From Lineus longissimus (lineage: Eukaryota; Nemertea; Pilidiophora; Heteronemertea; Lineidae), in assembly GCF_910592395.1 (NCBI RefSeq), contig NC_088311.1, positions 6,514,501 to 6,578,500 on the forward strand: DNA of 64,000 bases, given 5' to 3'. Positions 1 to 11,218 of this stretch are shown here, one piece after another (the stretch's first letter is position 1; every line of letters starts with the position of its first letter). The position numbers and the translations under genes are program-made. Below the pieces are notes generated by a model that was not told the origin of the DNA, ran no database searches, and was given only the letters and a program-made list of their open reading frames with translations.

Positions 1-2
1 AG

Positions 3-188
3 AGGTCTGGGAATATTGATCCCTCTTCTCGACAGAAATTTTGTAACATCGTTTCCATATTATATGAAATCAATAAGAAGTGTTCGGTGAAGACCGCGTC
101 ATCTTCTGTTACCGGATCATCTGCTCATGTTACTGACGCTTGTACAGTGGGGAAGGAGGTCCTTTGCCCAGGAAACCAAGAAATGTAA
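3..188 (+). CDS. Partial 3' coding exon of an unrecognised protein
   Basis: An open frame runs from the window edge (first full codon at position 3) for 61 residues to a TAA at 186-188. The product is polar and rich in Ser, Thr and Lys, with four Cys, and ends CPGNQEM. No start codon is needed because the frame is cut by the window edge. A pyrimidine-rich stretch ending in CAG at 33-35 could be a splice acceptor, in which case the exon would start at 36 in the same frame. I recognise no family. A chance open frame of this length is possible, so confidence is moderate to low. Confidence 0.35.
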   Translation, partial: RSGNIDPSSRQKFCNIVSILYEINKKCSVKTASSSVTGSSAHVTDACTVGKEVLCPGNQEM

Positions 189-378
189 CTCAAATAATCT
201 CTCTGTGCAAATAGCGTCACTGAGCAATATGCTGGTATCAAGCGTAGATTAATCTATGCTTGTTGGTATGCATATGTTACAAGCTCTCTGCATAGCACTG
301 CTGTTAGCCAAATCCTTTGCCAGGGAAATCATGAAATTATGACTGGCAGCAAATAAGGTCACTGAGCAATATGCTGCT
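162..378 (+). repeat. Diverged local direct duplication (two copies)
   Basis: A block starting tcctttgcc and ending cactgagcaatatgctg occurs at about 162-238 and again at about 311-378. Order and spacing of the shared words are kept, with several substitutions between copies. The first copy overlaps the end of the coding frame at the window edge. Confidence 0.6.
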
Positions 379-3300
379 ATGCTCATTTACTATGGATTTT
401 GTGTGTGTCTTGGTTGCCCCCATTGCCATCAGTTGATAAATCCTTGCCTTTATTCCGATGTGCTCATTTCCTTCTTCAGGCGGATGATACAAAGTACCAA
501 ATTGTTTTATAGTAATGTGATGATATCATCTTGAGGGTGTGTGATATGGGTCTAAGTGATGGTGAGAGATGAAATCGGTACACGCTTTCTTTGTGTGGTT
601 ATCCACAATTGTGTATTACATGAGTCTATTATGTAATGTTTTCATGTTATTGTCATAATATCAAAGAAATTTTTTCTCCTTGGTTTCGGTATATGAATGA
701 TTTATATATGCAGTTGTTGCTGTGGTTTGCTCCCCAGTTGTTTTTAACCCTTTCACAAGTCCACGGTATTGAAAATTCAACATCATGATTTTTTCCTCAA
801 CTGATCGCCAGGAACTCCCCAAGGATATCATTCAATTTTACATCAATCCTTGAACAAGGGTGTACAGAATTTCCTTTGACAGCTGCATCAGGTTGACCTA
901 TATAGCAGGAACGAAGCGGCAACCAGACCAGGGCCTTCGAACTAAAAGCCGATGTCCTCACCAGTTTACAATCGTGCTACAGGACAAGATCAATGCCTAG
1001 ATCCTACGCTACACTAGCCATGTAGCCTGCCTGGCGATAAGAGATGATGGATAGGTCTGCTCCTACAACACCCCGTAGACTATTTGTATATCGACTGTTC
1101 CTCATAACTGATAAATCACAAAGATACAACTGGCGTACCAGCGGCTGTCGATATTCATGGCCCGGCCGCCATGGCTCTCACATCGAGTTCAGTCGCTAGT
1201 GTAAATTTACGTTACAAATTAATTTCATCTTGGGGTGTATTTGCTACAAGATAGTGCATCGCAGCTCTCTCCTCAGATTCGTCCAAGGTATTGATGAAAT
1301 CTGGTCGAACCCCATCTTTCTGTCTCTATTAAGGGTTGAAGTCGTCCAACTTTCCAGATGGTTGGGTCATATGATGATTTCAATCATACAACTGTGTGGC
1401 CTCAAGTAAATGCACCCATTTTATCAAACGGAGAAAGTTGCCATTCCCATTAGTTGGTCCTGTTCAAGTTGAACACGCCCTTCATCCAGATCAGTTGATT
1501 GTGTGCCTTGTTGGTAAGATGTATGACTTCCTAAGCTGGTTAAGGCTAATTGAGTTGATTAGGCAGCTTGCCACATGTAGCGGCCAGGCTTTCCTCCAGC
1601 TATACACGGCCTGTCTCAACCTTATTCGGCATGACATCTCTGCCAATGGCAGCTCTATGGTTGCAGGGCTCGTTTGCTTGGCACATAGATCAAGATTGCA
1701 GCGCCATACGTGCAGGAATGTCAAGCGTGGAGATCCTGCTGTGGAGTTATTGAGTGGTAGGAGCATGGAAATGACTTGCAATAACTGTATATTGGCATCA
1801 TGCTGCTTTCCTTGCCAATCCATCATTGGCAGAGGTTTCTTGGGGACAATGAGAGTAAAATAGAGATGTGGATGAAATTGACAGAGCTTGTTGCTTATAA
1901 GACAAAAATAGACAGAAATGTGAAAGAATATACATGTACATGTAACAGGATGTGCTGTCTCTCTGGCAAAGGTTTGGAAAAGACTAAGTGGAAACTGACA
2001 ATGAAAGCTTTTCGTATCTTTTGAAATTTACAGAGATGTGAAGTGCTGATAGTAGCCTATACTTGACCTGATGTAGTTTGTATTTCGTTTGCCTCGGTTA
2101 AGGATTCTGAAGATAATCAGTTGGCTCAAAGCGAGGTTGGAGCTAGGCCAAAGCTGAGGCAACTAGCCAAGGTTTGGGGCGAAAAGACTGCTCCACCCAA
2201 GCACTGTCTTTAGGTAACAACACCCTCAGGGTCAGTGTGTCTGACAAGAAAATGGTGTGCTTGTGCTTACATACTTTTGTAGTACCATCAAAAGGATCTG
2301 CTTGCTTTCTTGCCCATTAGTGCAGGTAGCCAAATCCCCTGGCAGCTCTTAGGATAAAAGCACCACATCCATTCTGCTTTACTATCAGAATAGTAGTTTG
2401 CTTTCTTACCCAACTGCCGGCGCTGGCAGCCCGAACCCCCAGGTGACGTTCCCCTCCATTGGCACCAAACGCCTTAGTGATGTTAAGTCAAGCCATCAAC
2501 TGCATCTTCCGCAACCTAAAAGCTTATCGTTCCTTGAAGAAAAAGTGTTGATCAAGGTAACATCATCTGTAACATGTTTACTTTGATCTCGTTGACTATA
2601 GTAGATAGGGCAAAAACAACAGCTACTCAGCTCTTCGTTGCCATGGGCGACCAAAAATCCTTTCTCAGCTTCATCTCACATGACTATCTTACTGATAGAC
2701 AAGTGGCCTGCATGTATACGGAGATACTGTTTTGGCGTGATAGAATTACAAGATTAAAGGCATATATTTCATTCAAAGATCATCAACTTTGGTTAAAGAA
2801 ATGTCAGATATTCTTGATGGGATCACTTCCTGCCTCACATTCGAAGGCCAGGTTCATAGAGAATTCACGTTCACATGTAAAACCGACACTTTTTACCCAA
2901 AAGTGACCTCTAGCCTGGGATTATGTTCCCAGAGATCTTTTGAAGGGGGCATAGGCAGCAGGAGCAAGGAGATCCGATGGGGTTCCCCAGGTGACTGGTA
3001 ATTGTTTGGAACTGGGTCGTGTTTGACTTTCTGAAAATAAGAGTCCTCGTTTAAGCATGACTAGTTCTCATGTGCCGTGAGATGTAGAGACGCCTGCTGG
3101 CCTCTGATGTTTTATCAGGACCCAACAGCAGATATCCTATCTTTGATGTGACAACCTTGGTACTTAACACCGATAGTAACCTTCGCCTTATCATTGGCTC
3201 CTGCTTATATTCTTGCATTAAGATGAGGGAACCTCGATGAAATCCTTAGTGGTTGATGTGTAGGCCCTACTGTTCTATGAGTGTTCATGAGATGTTCTCT

Positions 3301-5670
3301 ACATGTATTAGTGTTGTGCTCCACTGATTTCAAGAGACCGAGCTGTGATTCACAGCGATCAAGAGATCGATTTAAGACACCAAATATAATACGAAGATTC
3401 GGAGAAAATCCCACAAGAACGTTTTCATTACCGCCTTTATCGACAGGCTGCGAAATCAATGGGCCAACAATGATGTCATTACGTTCGTTTATGAACAGAG
3501 ATGTCGAGAAATCGGAAAAGAAAATTGCAATCTACAAAAGACATATTTAGATAATGAAGCTCTTTAAAGATGATTGGGTTTTGTAATGGAGCGCCATGGG
3601 ACTGATTAGCACCAGTTGTACCATTTAGATGACATCACGGTTTGTCCTTCCTTTCGATGAATTTCCGTTTTCTTACTAATAGCTTTTATTTTGTAGTCAC
3701 TTGTGGGAGAAAGATTGGTGAGTACGTTGACATAGAAAATTGCCTATTTTAGTCAAAGGGATTATTTTCAAATTCTCGTTTTGTCTCAATCTGGATTTTT
3801 ATGTCTGAGATTAGCTTCGTCTTTGTTGAAGTGTATTTCGAAAAATGGTGCAGATTTCACAAGACATCTTCGTGATGTGGTATGTACAACATTGGATTAC
3901 CAGATGGGTGTCATGGTGCCTACGATCTTCCATCAAAATAAATGGAACCTTAAACTTTCAAAGTGGTTAGGTGTGCAACCTTTGTTCGGGGGGCGAGTCA
4001 TAGTGAAAAAACATCTTAGATGTAACTTTTCACCTTTGGTGTACTTTCTTACAAATATGACGCAGATCGTACATAAAGGTTATGACGTACATGTTTCAGT
4101 TACCATTTATGCTGATTACCACTATCGGGCGCTTCCCGATAAGGGATAGAGGATATTGCCAATGTTACCTTCTTCTAGTCAGCCGATTACAAATGAAGAC
4201 AATCTGATACTCTTTGATGCAGTTTTCGGTTGATCTGAAAGCAATCCACCAGTTTCTGTGAATCATATATTTTCCGGTGTACGATCCATAATCCGCACTG
4301 AAGCCAAATATGTGTTGTATGGTAATTGAGTTAGGCTGATGTCTCCGAATTAGGGGTGACATGGTTGGGCTTCTTGATCGCGGTATCTATATGTAACACT
4401 TCTGACAACACTACTGTAGCAGTAGTTTCTGTTTTCATCCCTAAAAGGGCATCGGCATCCAAATAGATGCCATTGATTTTAACTGAAAATGAAAACCAGT
4501 GCAGTTCCTGCAGCATCATTGTCATCAACAATGCCTGCGTCCAACCCTAAAATTTACCTTCATCTTTCAATTCAATTTGAGCACGAAAGCTACCTCCTTA
4601 TACCAGGCATTGGCGTATGTTACCACGTAACTTGGATTCACATTACAGATCACGGGGTACATGTATTCATATGACCATGATGACAATGGCAAGCCTTCTG
4701 ATTGTCATGTACCACCGTGGGAAGAGAGATCATACTCCATTACATTACGTTCAGCTTTTTATGAGCCGTATGTGTGTACGCATCTTATCGGCTTCGTGTA
4801 GGCATTTTAAGCTTGTGTATCCTTTGATGTTCTCAACGCTAACTTTTTCCATCCTTCTTTATAATTCCTTCCTTGTATTGTTGCGTAGGAGCTGATGCTT
4901 TAGTCACTGCTGGATATGAATATACATTCTTCACTTGAAATATCTTTCACCTTGTAGTATCTGCTTTTGTGTTTACGAACACTCAATCCGTGTATGGTGA
5001 AACAACCATTTTTTCGCGTAATGAAAAAGATGGTTGGAAAATCTATGGGTCGGCTCCGATTTCATCCTATAGGGTTCAGGTTCATTTATGCTCTTGGAAA
5101 TTAATTACAATCTTTATATAAGGAAACACAATGAATTGTTGGTTGGGTAGGCGCTGTTTGTAATTTGATGCAGAACTGGTCTGACTGATGTTGTGTTTAT
5201 TTTTTGGGAGTAACATAAAAGAAGCTTATGCCTCTGACAACAAGTTACAGTATTGAATTTGCGCAGAACACTACAGGCTGAACCAGTGGAATGGTAAAGT
5301 TACGATATGGTCAGATTTTGAACTGCAATCAATGTAAGATGCCAGAAGAACATTGTAGAGTCATAATAAGAGATCTTCATCGGAATTTGACTCATATTCT
5401 ACTTCACTTGGCCACTGCGGAAAAGACTAGTTAGTTAAGGCAAACATTGACTTTGTTGAGTGTTCCACTTTATGTCATATTTCTTTTTGGGATATTGGTC
5501 AGGGCGATTTGCAGAGCATTTGTTGGCAGAGTAGATGGAAGAAATGCCACAGGAATGTAGTCAGTCAGTGTATGTTCCACAACCACTACTTTTGTTTGAA
5601 CAAGCACACGTTGATAAACATCGGGCAGTGCCTGACTTATCGATTCAAGTGTTTTTAAACCATGTTGTAC
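189..5670. other. No supported gene
   Basis: Open frames of 60-155 codons occur on both strands (the longest is 1396-1863 plus, starting at GTG). None has recognisable family motifs, a good start context or matching splice sites. I see no RNA gene and no clear mobile element. An overlapping double copy of TACATGTA is at 1931-1944. Confidence 0.4.
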
Positions 5671-5890
5671 TGCCAATTCCCTTCAAGTCTAAATGCAATA
5701 TGTGTTTCCAAACCTTGCCATCAATGCCAATTCCTTTCAAGTCTAAATGCAATAGGTGTCTCCAAACCTTGCCATCAATGCCAATTCCCTTCTAGCCTAA
5801 AATGCAATCTGTGTTTCCAAGCCTTGCCATCAATGCCAATTCCCTTCAAGCCTAAATGCCATCTGGCATCTGTGTTTCAAAACCTTTCCA
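5671..5890 (+). repeat. Minisatellite, about 54-bp unit, four copies
   Basis: Units start with tgccaattcc at 5671, 5725, 5779 and 5834. Each carries cttcaagtctaaatgcaat, a gtttccaa word and ccttgccatcaa. The first two units are 54 bp, the third has one extra base, and the fourth is degenerate. Because 54 is a multiple of three, the first copies read open in frame, but the frameshift in copy three argues against coding function. Confidence 0.9.
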
Positions 5891-6514
5891 ACTTACTTTC
5901 AAGCCTGTCTTTTATGCCTGAATAGAACAATTGTTTCCAAATCCCAATATTTCTGCCAATTCTTTCAAATTACCATTAAAAAGGACCCAACAGTATAAAT
6001 GCGATATATTTGCTGTATCGATTTATGAAACCCGGGATTAGAGAGTGTCAAATTAAAGGATTGCTTTGAAATCCCCTTGTGACAACATCTGAATAGATAA
6101 TAGAGGAGTATAATATTCAACAGTCATAAATTGGCCCCCAAGTGTGAAAATCTTGAAGGTGACATTTCATTTAGCTTTTTATTGATGGAAACTGGTCATC
6201 TCCCCATGGAGATGGGTATGTTAGGTATCTTCTTTTGTCTTGTCTTTGACAGTTACATCTAATTTGATATGGACAGGACGGAACTGTGTCAATTGTGTAT
6301 TTACGATGAGATGCAAGAAGTATCGGAAATTTTTTTGTCTTGGTTGTCATCTGTTCTCTCTTTGAAAGCAAACCTGATACTGAAAGAGAGGATTTATGTC
6401 AATTGCGAATCGTAGACGGAAGGAAATATCATGTGTCAACTGCTGCATTGACGCAATTTGCTTTAATCTCTTAAGAGCTTTTTATACAGCGTGTGCCAAA
6501 AAAGATGAAACAAC
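5891..6514. other. No supported gene
   Basis: A+T-rich sequence between the minisatellite and the THAP frame. A minus-strand frame at 6171-6371 has no recognisable features. If the THAP frame were an upstream exon, later exons would lie here or further left, but I see no convincing splice pair. Confidence 0.4.
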
Positions 6515-6787
6515 CTATTTTGTATGATGAAAGATTATGCTGTGATCCTGTGGTGTGAAATGTGTACAAGGACTGTGGAAGTCACTTCGGGTGTGTGATT
6601 GAAACATGCTACACTGTTGCAAACTCGACACATGGTTCATCTCCGGGGCAGTGAAATTTTTCCGACTTCTCTGCACACACCGTACCCATTGCGCACGAAC
6701 GTTCTTGTCTTTTGGAAAGGCAAGAGTCGATATTCCAAGACTCCAGTTTGTAACATTACAACCGCCAATAACGCAATAATTCGGCAT
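6515..6787 (-). CDS. THAP-domain N-terminus, probably degraded or incomplete
   Basis: The 90-residue frame starts MPNYCVIGGC, the standard opening of THAP zinc-dependent DNA-binding domains (Met-Pro, then two zinc-binding Cys at residues 5 and 10). It continues with AFPKDKNVRAQWVRCV, which matches the conserved Phe-Pro-Lys and Trp positions, and then NFTAP. THAP domains need a further Cys-x2-His pair, normally inside a V-C-S-x-H-F segment. Here that segment reads HVSSLQQCSMFQ, so both ligands appear replaced by Ser and Gln, although the flanking residues still align. After this the frame loses similarity and stops. It may be a decayed THAP gene or transposon fragment, or a first exon whose true continuation is spliced in. 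THAP domains occur both in host transcription factors and in P-element-type transposases, and the sequence does not decide between them. Confidence 0.55.
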   Translation of the reverse strand: MPNYCVIGGCNVTNWSLGISTLAFPKDKNVRAQWVRCVQRSRKNFTAPEMNHVSSLQQCSMFQSHTRSDFHSPCTHFTPQDHSIIFHHTK

Positions 6788-6839
6788 TTCCTACAACTGA
6801 ACTGTCTGACTTGCACACTGCGCATAGGAGAAAACAACG

Positions 6840-6960
6840 AAGATGGCGCGGGTCTCCCTGGAGTGACGTCACGGCCGAAGATTAACGAAGATTCCCGAAT
6901 GCTTTCAAGGCATTTTAGTTTCGCAGCAGACGCCCGATTTTGCTCGAACAAAAAGCTCAT
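6840..6960 (-). promoter_or_regulatory. Promoter-like region with CRE palindrome upstream of the THAP frame
   Basis: A perfect TGACGTCA at 6864-6871 lies 77 bp upstream of the THAP start codon, in a stretch richer in CpG than its surroundings. On the plus strand the same stretch has gaagatggcgcgg at about 6839-6851, which resembles the YY1/TISU initiator motif. The pairing suggests a host-type, possibly bidirectional, promoter. No transcription start can be seen directly. Confidence 0.4.
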
Positions 6961-6964
6961 TTAA

Positions 6965-7518
6965 AATTTAATGGGACTGAATTTTTATAAAGTGAACTTT
7001 GTTTGCCGACGTGTATTTACATTAAAATGCCTGTGTTAACCAGAACACTGCAATGAATAAGGACTTTAAGATTTAATGAGCAGAAAACAGCATTGGATGT
7101 TAGGCCGATTTCCGACCTGATATTACAATTTGATTTAAACGTCATATATCAGAGTTGACCCTTTATGGTTATTCCGTCATGATATCATCCCTGATAACCT
7201 CACAAATTGTCATGTATGTTTCCAATACATTTGCGGCATGATTCTATATCGCGGAGCAGAGTACTCTTGGCAATGGTACGGATCAATGAGAAGTAGATAG
7301 CAATGCATGTTTGGCTGATTTTCTGCCCGATATGACGAATTGATCTGAGTTTTTCTTCAGGGTGAATGGATGGCGCAACAATGTCGGAGAGCTCTCCAGA
7401 TATCTACTCATCATGAAGTGCTGTTGCACCTTTTTTGCAGAAGATTGTCATTTAATGAGTTTATGGCTGTGCTTTGATTCTCTTTTTGACATCTCATGCA
7501 TTGATGCAACATTTATTT
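6965..7518. other. No supported gene
   Basis: A+T-rich sequence without a long open frame, repeat or RNA gene that I can support. Confidence 0.4.
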
Positions 7519-8087
7519 TCTACTGATTATTAGCAATTTAAGCTTATTATGTTGCATCATTGTGGGGATTATAGAGCAAGCCAAACAAGCATTCTAAAGT
7601 TTAAAGAATAGGCATGGTATGTTTCTTTGTGCGTGACGCTTTTTTATTGTTAAATGGACTGTATCATAAAATGTATACAGAAATGACTATGGGCCAAATT
7701 CATAAAGGGTGTTTAGCTTAAAACAGCGTTTAACTACTGAATAGACAGATTCAGGTCCTTCATGTAAATCTTCACAGAATACGAATAGGCCCTGAAACTG
7801 ATTAGAGAGAAGTTGTACACGTCTAACCCTTATATGTTTGTCTCAGTAGACAAACTAGTTGTGACCGGGGTCTACTCATTATTAGCAATTTAAGCTTGTT
7901 GTGTTGCGTCATTGTGGGGCTTATAGAGCAAGCCAAACAAGCATTCTGAAGTTTAAAGAATAGGCATGGTATGTTTCTTTGTGCATGATGCTTTTTTCAT
8001 TATTAAATGTACTGTATCATACACTGTATACAGAAATGGATATCTGTTAGTCTCAGTAGACAAACTTGTTGTGTTTGGGGTCTGTCT
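7519..8087 (+). repeat. Direct duplication, one copy carrying a 150-bp insertion
   Basis: A block of about 167 bp (7519-7685) recurs at 7871-8038, sharing words such as agcaagccaaacaagcattc and ggcatggtatgtttctttg. A trailing segment with gtctcagtagacaaact follows each copy (about 7840-7870 and 8050-8087). In the second unit the two parts are adjacent. In the first they are split by about 150 bp (roughly 7688-7834) starting gggccaaattcataaaggg. The unit was therefore duplicated, and one copy then gained or lost that insert. Confidence 0.75.
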
Positions 8088-8883
8088 AATTTATTATCTC
8101 GACAATTCAATCATCTAGTGGCCAGCTCAGCATAACAATATCGCCATCCATAATGCATCTTATCATTTAGGATAAATTATTTCATCTTCTGCTCGGACTC
8201 TCTCTATTTAGCCATGAAGCTGACACATCGGGGATAGCGCCCGTGGATGACTTTGGCGATGTTGCACAGCGGTAATTCGTCTGACGACGTTGATGAATAT
8301 TCTGAGCCTAATATGTCGTGATTACTGGAGCTAGTATGTATATATTGGTCATCGGTGGACCATCAGTGTTGTTGTGTTGTGAATGTGAATCTAGAATCTA
8401 TAGACGATATTAGGCAAAATTCTTAAATGATTATGCCTATCCTATGCCTATGCCTATTTAGCGGCAGCAGTTAATCACTTGAGTTGGTGCAAAATACAAT
8501 ACTGAGCTAATCAAAATCACATTTAGATATTTAGTTTGAGGTGTTTTAGAATAGAAATTTATGTTGGTTGGCTCACTTAATACTGCTCTGATGGAGCCGT
8601 CATTTAGCAAAAACCTTGACGAGGCACCTCAGTTTTGGCCCACATTTTAGCTCCACCGTTGCGGTGTTTGGCCAGACAACAGCTATAGCCCCGGTTTGGT
8701 ATCCTGAAACATTGCAGATATTACGCGGTTTACAGTATATCCAATATTTGTCTTGACAGTGTCTGATTAGAGAACGGAGCAGATTGATGGATGAAGAGAT
8801 GATGAATTATGCATACAGGAAACATATGATGGACGACAAGAGAAACAAAACAATCAATTGTCATTGTGCGAGCGACTACTGCA

Positions 8884-8938
8884 CTGCTGTTGACTTGTGG
8901 AGCACAGGGTAGAGTGCTGTTGACTTGTAGAGCACACA
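8884..8938 (+). repeat. Short tandem duplication, about 31-bp unit
   Basis: Two near-identical copies of ctgttgacttgtggagcaca lie in tandem. Confidence 0.7.
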
Positions 8939-10290
8939 AACGTGATGGATGCTGCAAATGAGAGAAAGCAAAAAAAGGAAATATCTTGCATATTATGTTG
9001 TCTCGTATTTTAATGTCACTGCTGTGAGGACCGATTAACCGGGCGCTGTGGCAGAAATAGATTTAACCATCTTTGACGTTTAGCAAGAGAATTGAATGAG
9101 AAGCATCTACATGTATCGGGTGGATGTCAATTTGAGAACAGAAAAGCACCACTGTATGTTAGCTGTAGCGGGTTAACAAGGATTTGCATCGGTACATATT
9201 AACCCAGGGTCGCAGCTGGAGAGGGAAGCAGAAAAAATGGCCCTCAAGGCGGGTCGATTTTTGCCTTTCTTGGGCAAAAAAGGCAAAGAGAAGTACATTG
9301 TATTTCTTTTATTCCCTCTATCACAAAAACATCAAAAGACCTGTTACCCCAGGAAAAAAGGAATAGCTTCTGTTTAAGGCTTACAAAATAGACGATGACG
9401 TGGTGAAGATTAGTGCTGCCCTCATTAGAACTTTCAACAACGAGAGCTATTGTCTTGCTCCGTGTCTTATGAGATGACAAGAATGATTGTCTAAGATATA
9501 CTGTCTTGTCTTGTCATATTTATTCGGCTGGTCGGCACTAAAACAGACATGGATTATTAGTTTATGGGCGGACTGTACAAATACGAGGAAGTACCAAGTG
9601 GGTCATTTGTCTGTGTGGGTTTTGTGGTGGTTGGGCATTGCTGTTTGGGAAAGTGAATTAGGACAGAAGAGGTTTCATCTGAATAATTTGATGCTGAAAA
9701 AGGGGATAAGCCTATGCATCATCTTTAATTCTTTTTCTTCTGCATCCTGTACCAAGTTCAAACACACCCTACAAATGGCCCTCAAAGATGTCATATGCCA
9801 AATCAGCAGGTCCGAGGCTTTGGTATCACAGGGCAAAGTGTGCATCCAGGCCGCTTGGTCCATATTGGGTGTGGGCCAGGGGTACTCAGTAGTATCAAAA
9901 CTCTGCAGTACCTGGTGTTAACCATAAATCACTTACATCATAGACTTAAAATAATGGTTTTTGCATAAATTTGTTCATGTCGGGACAATGAACATGAAGT
10001 TGTGGACATGCTATAGTACTACCATATAAAATGCAGACATGAGATGGTTACAGGACTAATTGTAATTAGAAACTAAATCAATTAGTTGTGAACTAATGAG
10101 ATACAAACCGTCAGGAATAGAGGTTATGCCGTGGTCACTCTGTGACCAGTCACATACATTCATGTTGCCCATGACTGCAGTTAGCCTTGGGCTGGATATG
10201 GTTTGATTACTTTCCACAGGGTCTTATTTATTGAGCTATAGGGGAAGAGGTGCAGGGGGCTACTGGTCCAATCCAGCAGGTGGTGTCCTG

Positions 10291-10311
10291 CCCCCTCCCC
10301 CTCCCCCCCCC
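10291..10311 (-). other. C-tract; G-quadruplex potential on the minus strand
   Basis: Runs of five, five and nine or more C separated by single T bases. The complementary strand has adjacent G-runs able to form a quadruplex. Confidence 0.6.
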
Positions 10312-10975
10312 TTGGACAAAGAAGATCAGTAAATTTGACTAAAATGATTCAAAATGAGAGGCCTTGACCATTCAAATCTATTTTTATCACAGAGCAATTG
10401 CACTAGTTATTGCCGCAAAGTTATCTCAATCAGCCTCTTGACATGTCAGCTCAAAAAAGATTTCAATGTGTCATCACACTTATACTTTTGACCATGACCT
10501 GTTGACAGCAGTACCAAGTCCAATATCATGAATACGTGTTGAAATATTCCTTTGAGATTATCACAAAATGACACAATTCTTAACATACTAATTTTAGTGT
10601 GACAGACCTGTATGACCCCATAAACCTTTCTGAAAAAAATGTCTTGCTCAGAAATCTCGAGGCTGGTAGTGCTTGTTGACATGACTCAGTTTTATGTAAG
10701 TGTAGATTATTCTGCCGTTTTTCACCGTATTTTCCTAACATTTTGGATAAGTAACTTCTCCTAGATGGATATAAAGAGGTCAGCAGGTGTTATTGACAGA
10801 AAAAATATCATGTGGGATTATGCATACGTACTTGAATATATGATGTCTGATGAACCCCTGCATGGTATTTGCCAAGATCAGTCTGAACCCTGGTTATAAA
10901 AATCAATCAGGAAAAATTAATATTATATATTGTTAATTATTGATACCAAAGTGTTATGAATGACATCAAAGCCAT

Positions 10976-11218
10976 TCAAAAGTCCTCCACACCGTTGAAA
11001 TATCCATAAGATATAAATTGGAAATGAATACCCATATTCGAAAATGAGGTGAAATCGGTGTATTCCGATGAATATTTCATATTGTGTTTTGAAACAATGG
11101 AGCCACTGATAGTTAGCCGATGGTTCTTTTTAACAATGATCAAAATATCGTGAATGTAATGTTTGAATAAAACAGGAGCGAATTGCCGTGTGATAATCGA
11201 TACAATCAAGGTACTCAT
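10976..11218 (-). pseudogene. Possible reverse transcriptase remnant
   Basis: The minus-strand frame contains FKHYIHDILIIVKKN. This resembles the catalytic block of Penelope-like and related reverse transcriptases (YIDDI followed by hydrophobic and basic residues), with His in place of the first catalytic Asp. It is followed by NMKYSSE, which resembles the usual downstream IKFTSE block. The rest does not align, so any such element is badly decayed. Chance resemblance cannot be excluded. Confidence 0.25.

Noticed and set aside
1396-1863. 155-codon plus-strand open frame starting at GTG
   Set aside because: No ATG start near its beginning, no family motif, and overlapped by other open frames.
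9487-9921. 144-codon plus-strand open frame
   Set aside because: TTG start and no recognisable domain; treated as chance.
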